Under the pieces are notes generated by a model that saw only the letters and a list, made by a program, of their open reading frames with translations, made no database searches and was not told the origin of the DNA. From contig CAMLEM010000071.1 in the NCBI GenBank assembly GCA_946479005.1, positions 1-7,776 of the forward strand: a stretch of DNA of 7,776 bases, written 5' to 3'. This DNA is from an uncultured Chitinophagaceae bacterium. Its GTDB lineage: Bacteria > Bacteroidota > Bacteroidia > Chitinophagales > Chitinophagaceae. Of the stretch, positions 6,186-7,776 are shown piece after piece. The position numbers and the translations under genes are program-made. Each line of letters begins with the position of its first letter. Position 1 is the stretch's first letter.

Positions 6186-6566
6186 ATGGTTCAGGTAGAA
6201 ATCTCACAGCTCTCCGGGGAGTGCAGCGCCTGGAGAGAGCAACTTCGCCAGTTCAGGGAAGAATTCCAGCAAGACGAAGCCCAACTCCGAAACGTCGCCG
6301 GTCAGGCACTCTCCAAAGAACAGTTACAGGACGTAGAACATCTCCACAATCAATTCCACATTCAGCTCATCAACATTCACGATCTCAAACAGTCGATCAA
6401 AGCACACGATCGCAAAATGAATTATGAGCAGCAAACATCCAAAGGCAGCATCAGTGAGGAATGCCTGGTTCAGCACGAGAAACTCCTGGATGAACTCAAT
6501 ACACTTGAAAATACACTTACTGACCTGAGAGCAGAATTCTCGCAATTCCTCAGTGCAGTAGGTTAA
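6186..6566 (+). CDS. Hypothetical coiled-coil protein, 126 residues
   Basis: I do not recognise the family. The product has no signal peptide or membrane segment and is almost wholly alpha-helical in composition, rich in Glu, Gln, Leu and His. A first helical stretch (about residues 5-38) starts with ISQLSGECSAWREQLRQFREEFQQDEAQL. A second (44-80) ends in IHDLKQSIKAHDRKMNYE. A short polar linker with glycine (81-90, QQTSKGSISE) leads to a third helix (91-123) with leucines in heptad-like spacing (KLLDELNTLENTLTDL). This looks like a helical bundle or dimeric coiled coil, perhaps a binding or adaptor protein. The start at 6186 is preferred because the ATG at 6181 reads into a stop after five codons. 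The EF-G-like gene follows 99 bases later with no T-tract terminator between, so the two may be co-transcribed. The function is unknown. Confidence 0.78.
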   Translation: MVQVEISQLSGECSAWREQLRQFREEFQQDEAQLRNVAGQALSKEQLQDVEHLHNQFHIQLINIHDLKQSIKAHDRKMNYEQQTSKGSISEECLVQHEKLLDELNTLENTLTDLRAEFSQFLSAVG

Positions 6567-6579
6567 CGTTTTAAACATA

Positions 6580-6628
6580 CCGGGTACAGGTTTACAGGTT
6601 CAACTTCCTGTAAACTTGTTGTCCCCGG
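6580..6628 (+). other. Large hairpin between the coiled-coil gene and the EF-G-like gene
   Basis: A 13-bp stem forms between 6586-6598 (ACAGGTTTACAGG) and 6607-6619 (CCTGTAAACTTGT), with one G-T wobble and the 8-base loop TTCAACTT. An outer helix CCGGG (6580-6584) with CCCGG (6624-6628) extends it across a small asymmetric internal loop. No T-tract follows on either strand, so it is not a standard intrinsic terminator. It lies 13 bases after one stop codon and 37 bases before the next start, a position suited to mRNA processing, 3'-end protection or control of the downstream gene. Confidence 0.7.
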
Positions 6629-6665
6629 AATGAAAACCTATCATTCACTTCAAAATTTTTCAGCC

Positions 6666-7775
6666 ATGCCAGAATTTGATACCTCACACGTCAAAAATGT
6701 TGTCTTGCTGGGCCACGCTGGCTCGGGTAAGACAACCTTAGCGGAGTGTATGCTATATGAAGCCGGCATCATCAACCGCAGGGGCAGCATTTCAGATAGG
6801 AATACTACCGGAGATTACCACGAACTCGAGCAGGAGCGTGGTAATTCCATTTTCAGCAAGCTCCTTCACGCCAAATGGCGTGGGTACAAGATCAACATCA
6901 TTGATACACCCGGCTATGACGATTTTGTGGGCGAAGTGATTTCCGCCCTCCGCGTAGCCGATACAGGTGTGATGCTTCTCAACGCTGTGATGGGTGTGGA
7001 AGTGGGTACCGATATCATTTGGGAGTACACGGAACAGTTCAAAACCCCGATGATATTTGCCGTCAATAAGCTGGACGACGATAATGCCGATTTCGATCGT
7101 ACGGTAAGGGAAGCAAAATCGCATTTCGGGAACAAGGTGGTTATGGTCCAGTATCCCCGCCAAACGGGTTCGGGATTTCACGAGATCATTGATGTGCTGA
7201 GAATGACAATGTACAAGTTCAAAGACACCGGAGGGAAACCGGAGAAGCTGCCCATTCCCGAAGAAGAGAAAGCACGCGCCGACGAATTGCACAAAGAGCT
7301 GATTGAAGCTGTAGCCAGCAACGATGAAAGCTTAATGGAAAAATATTTCGACAAGGGAGAGCTGGATGAAGACGAAATGAAGACCGGTATGAAAAAGGCG
7401 ATGATCAACCACGATCTTTTTCCCCTCTTCTGTCTTTCGGCGGAAAGAAATATGGGCAGCGGAAGGCTGATGGGTTTCATTGATAATGTTTGCCCCAGTG
7501 CCAATGAAATGCCTCCTCAAATCACGAAAGCAGGTGATGAATTGCCCTGCGAGGCCAACGGCCCGGCCTGTTTGTTTGTTTATAAAACCATTTCTGAGCC
7601 ACACGTGGGAGAGCTTTCATTTTTCAAAGTTTATTCCGGTACGATCAAATCCGGGATGGAACTTGAAAATGAATCGACAGGGGTGAACGAGAAGATCAGC
7701 CAGCTCTTCCTTGTGGAAGGAAACAAGCGAACGCCTGTAGCAGAACTGGTGGCGGGTGATATTGGTGCGACTTTG
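6666..7775 (+). CDS. EF-G-like translational GTPase paralogue, N-terminal half (3' truncated by window)
   Basis: The 370 codons present align with elongation factor G domains I and II, but with changed GTPase motifs, as in the EF-G-like (FusA2-type) group. The P-loop is GHAGSGKT (16-23) in place of AHIDAGKT. The switch I region reads QERGNSIFS (56-64) where EF-G has ERGITI, so the conserved Thr is absent. Switch II is DTPGYDDF (80-87), with Tyr84 at the position of EF-G's catalytic His. NKLD (134-137) is normal. Later EF-G landmarks are present: LMEKYF near 222-227, CLSAERN at 256-262 matching the usual GSAFKN, and domain II with VGELSFFKVYSGTIKSGMEL from about 313. The frame is still open at the window end, so roughly half of a 700-residue protein is missing. 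These changes suggest a role other than ordinary translocation, possibly stress-related ribosome handling. The start at 6666 gives MPEFDTSHVKNVVLLGHAG. Confidence 0.9.
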   Translation, partial: MPEFDTSHVKNVVLLGHAGSGKTTLAECMLYEAGIINRRGSISDRNTTGDYHELEQERGNSIFSKLLHAKWRGYKINIIDTPGYDDFVGEVISALRVADTGVMLLNAVMGVEVGTDIIWEYTEQFKTPMIFAVNKLDDDNADFDRTVREAKSHFGNKVVMVQYPRQTGSGFHEIIDVLRMTMYKFKDTGGKPEKLPIPEEEKARADELHKELIEAVASNDESLMEKYFDKGELDEDEMKTGMKKAMINHDLFPLFCLSAERNMGSGRLMGFIDNVCPSANEMPPQITKAGDELPCEANGPACLFVYKTISEPHVGELSFFKVYSGTIKSGMELENESTGVNEKISQLFLVEGNKRTPVAELVAGDIGATL

Positions 7776-7776
7776 A

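Noticed and set aside
6181..6198. Five-codon frame ATG CCA TGG TTC AGG TAG overlapping the coiled-coil gene start
   Set aside because: Such short overlapping frames occur often by chance and nothing supports its translation as a leader peptide.
6792..7292. 166-codon minus-strand frame in the EF-G-like gene
   Set aside because: It is antisense to a well-supported GTPase coding region, including its NKLD motif, and the frame carries no recognisable motif.

Overview
The window is a gene-dense stretch of a bacterial chromosome with eight protein-coding genes, all on the + strand. It suggests a member of Bacteroidota, probably Chitinophagia or Chitinophagaceae-like. The reasons are two near-identical promoter cores of the Bacteroidetes -7 type (TAnnTTTG), start codons without clear Shine-Dalgarno sequences, and protein sequences that read as Bacteroidota versions of their families. 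The lineage is an inference from pattern, since no database search was possible. There are no tRNA or rRNA genes, CRISPR arrays, insertion sequences or phage genes.

Layout. Bases 1-669 hold the 3' end of pnp (polynucleotide phosphorylase, KH and S1 domains), closed by a strong intrinsic terminator (689-724). prmA (725-1537, ribosomal protein L11 methyltransferase) starts on the base after that terminator's T-tract. plsY (1636-2301, glycerol-3-phosphate acyltransferase) has its own promoter. An M48 zinc-metalloprotease lipoprotein follows (2388-3200) with its own terminator. Next come a small uncharacterised protein (3366-3809) with its own promoter, leader hairpin and terminator, then dnaG (3884-5917, primase), which starts 21 bases after that terminator. 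A 268-base gap (5918-6185) contains a possible activator-type promoter. After it lie a 126-residue coiled-coil protein (6186-6566), a large hairpin (6580-6628), and the 5' half of an EF-G-like GTPase (6666 to the window end).

The genes are mostly housekeeping: RNA turnover, ribosomal protein modification, phospholipid synthesis, envelope proteolysis and DNA replication. They look like a series of short, individually controlled transcription units rather than one operon. I did not find an obvious new multi-gene system. The points most worth checking are the EF-G paralogue with altered GTPase motifs and its small coiled-coil neighbour, the two genes that begin immediately behind intrinsic terminators, the duplicated extended promoter core, and the TGAT-N4-ATCA dyad placed about 41 bases upstream of a predicted start site.
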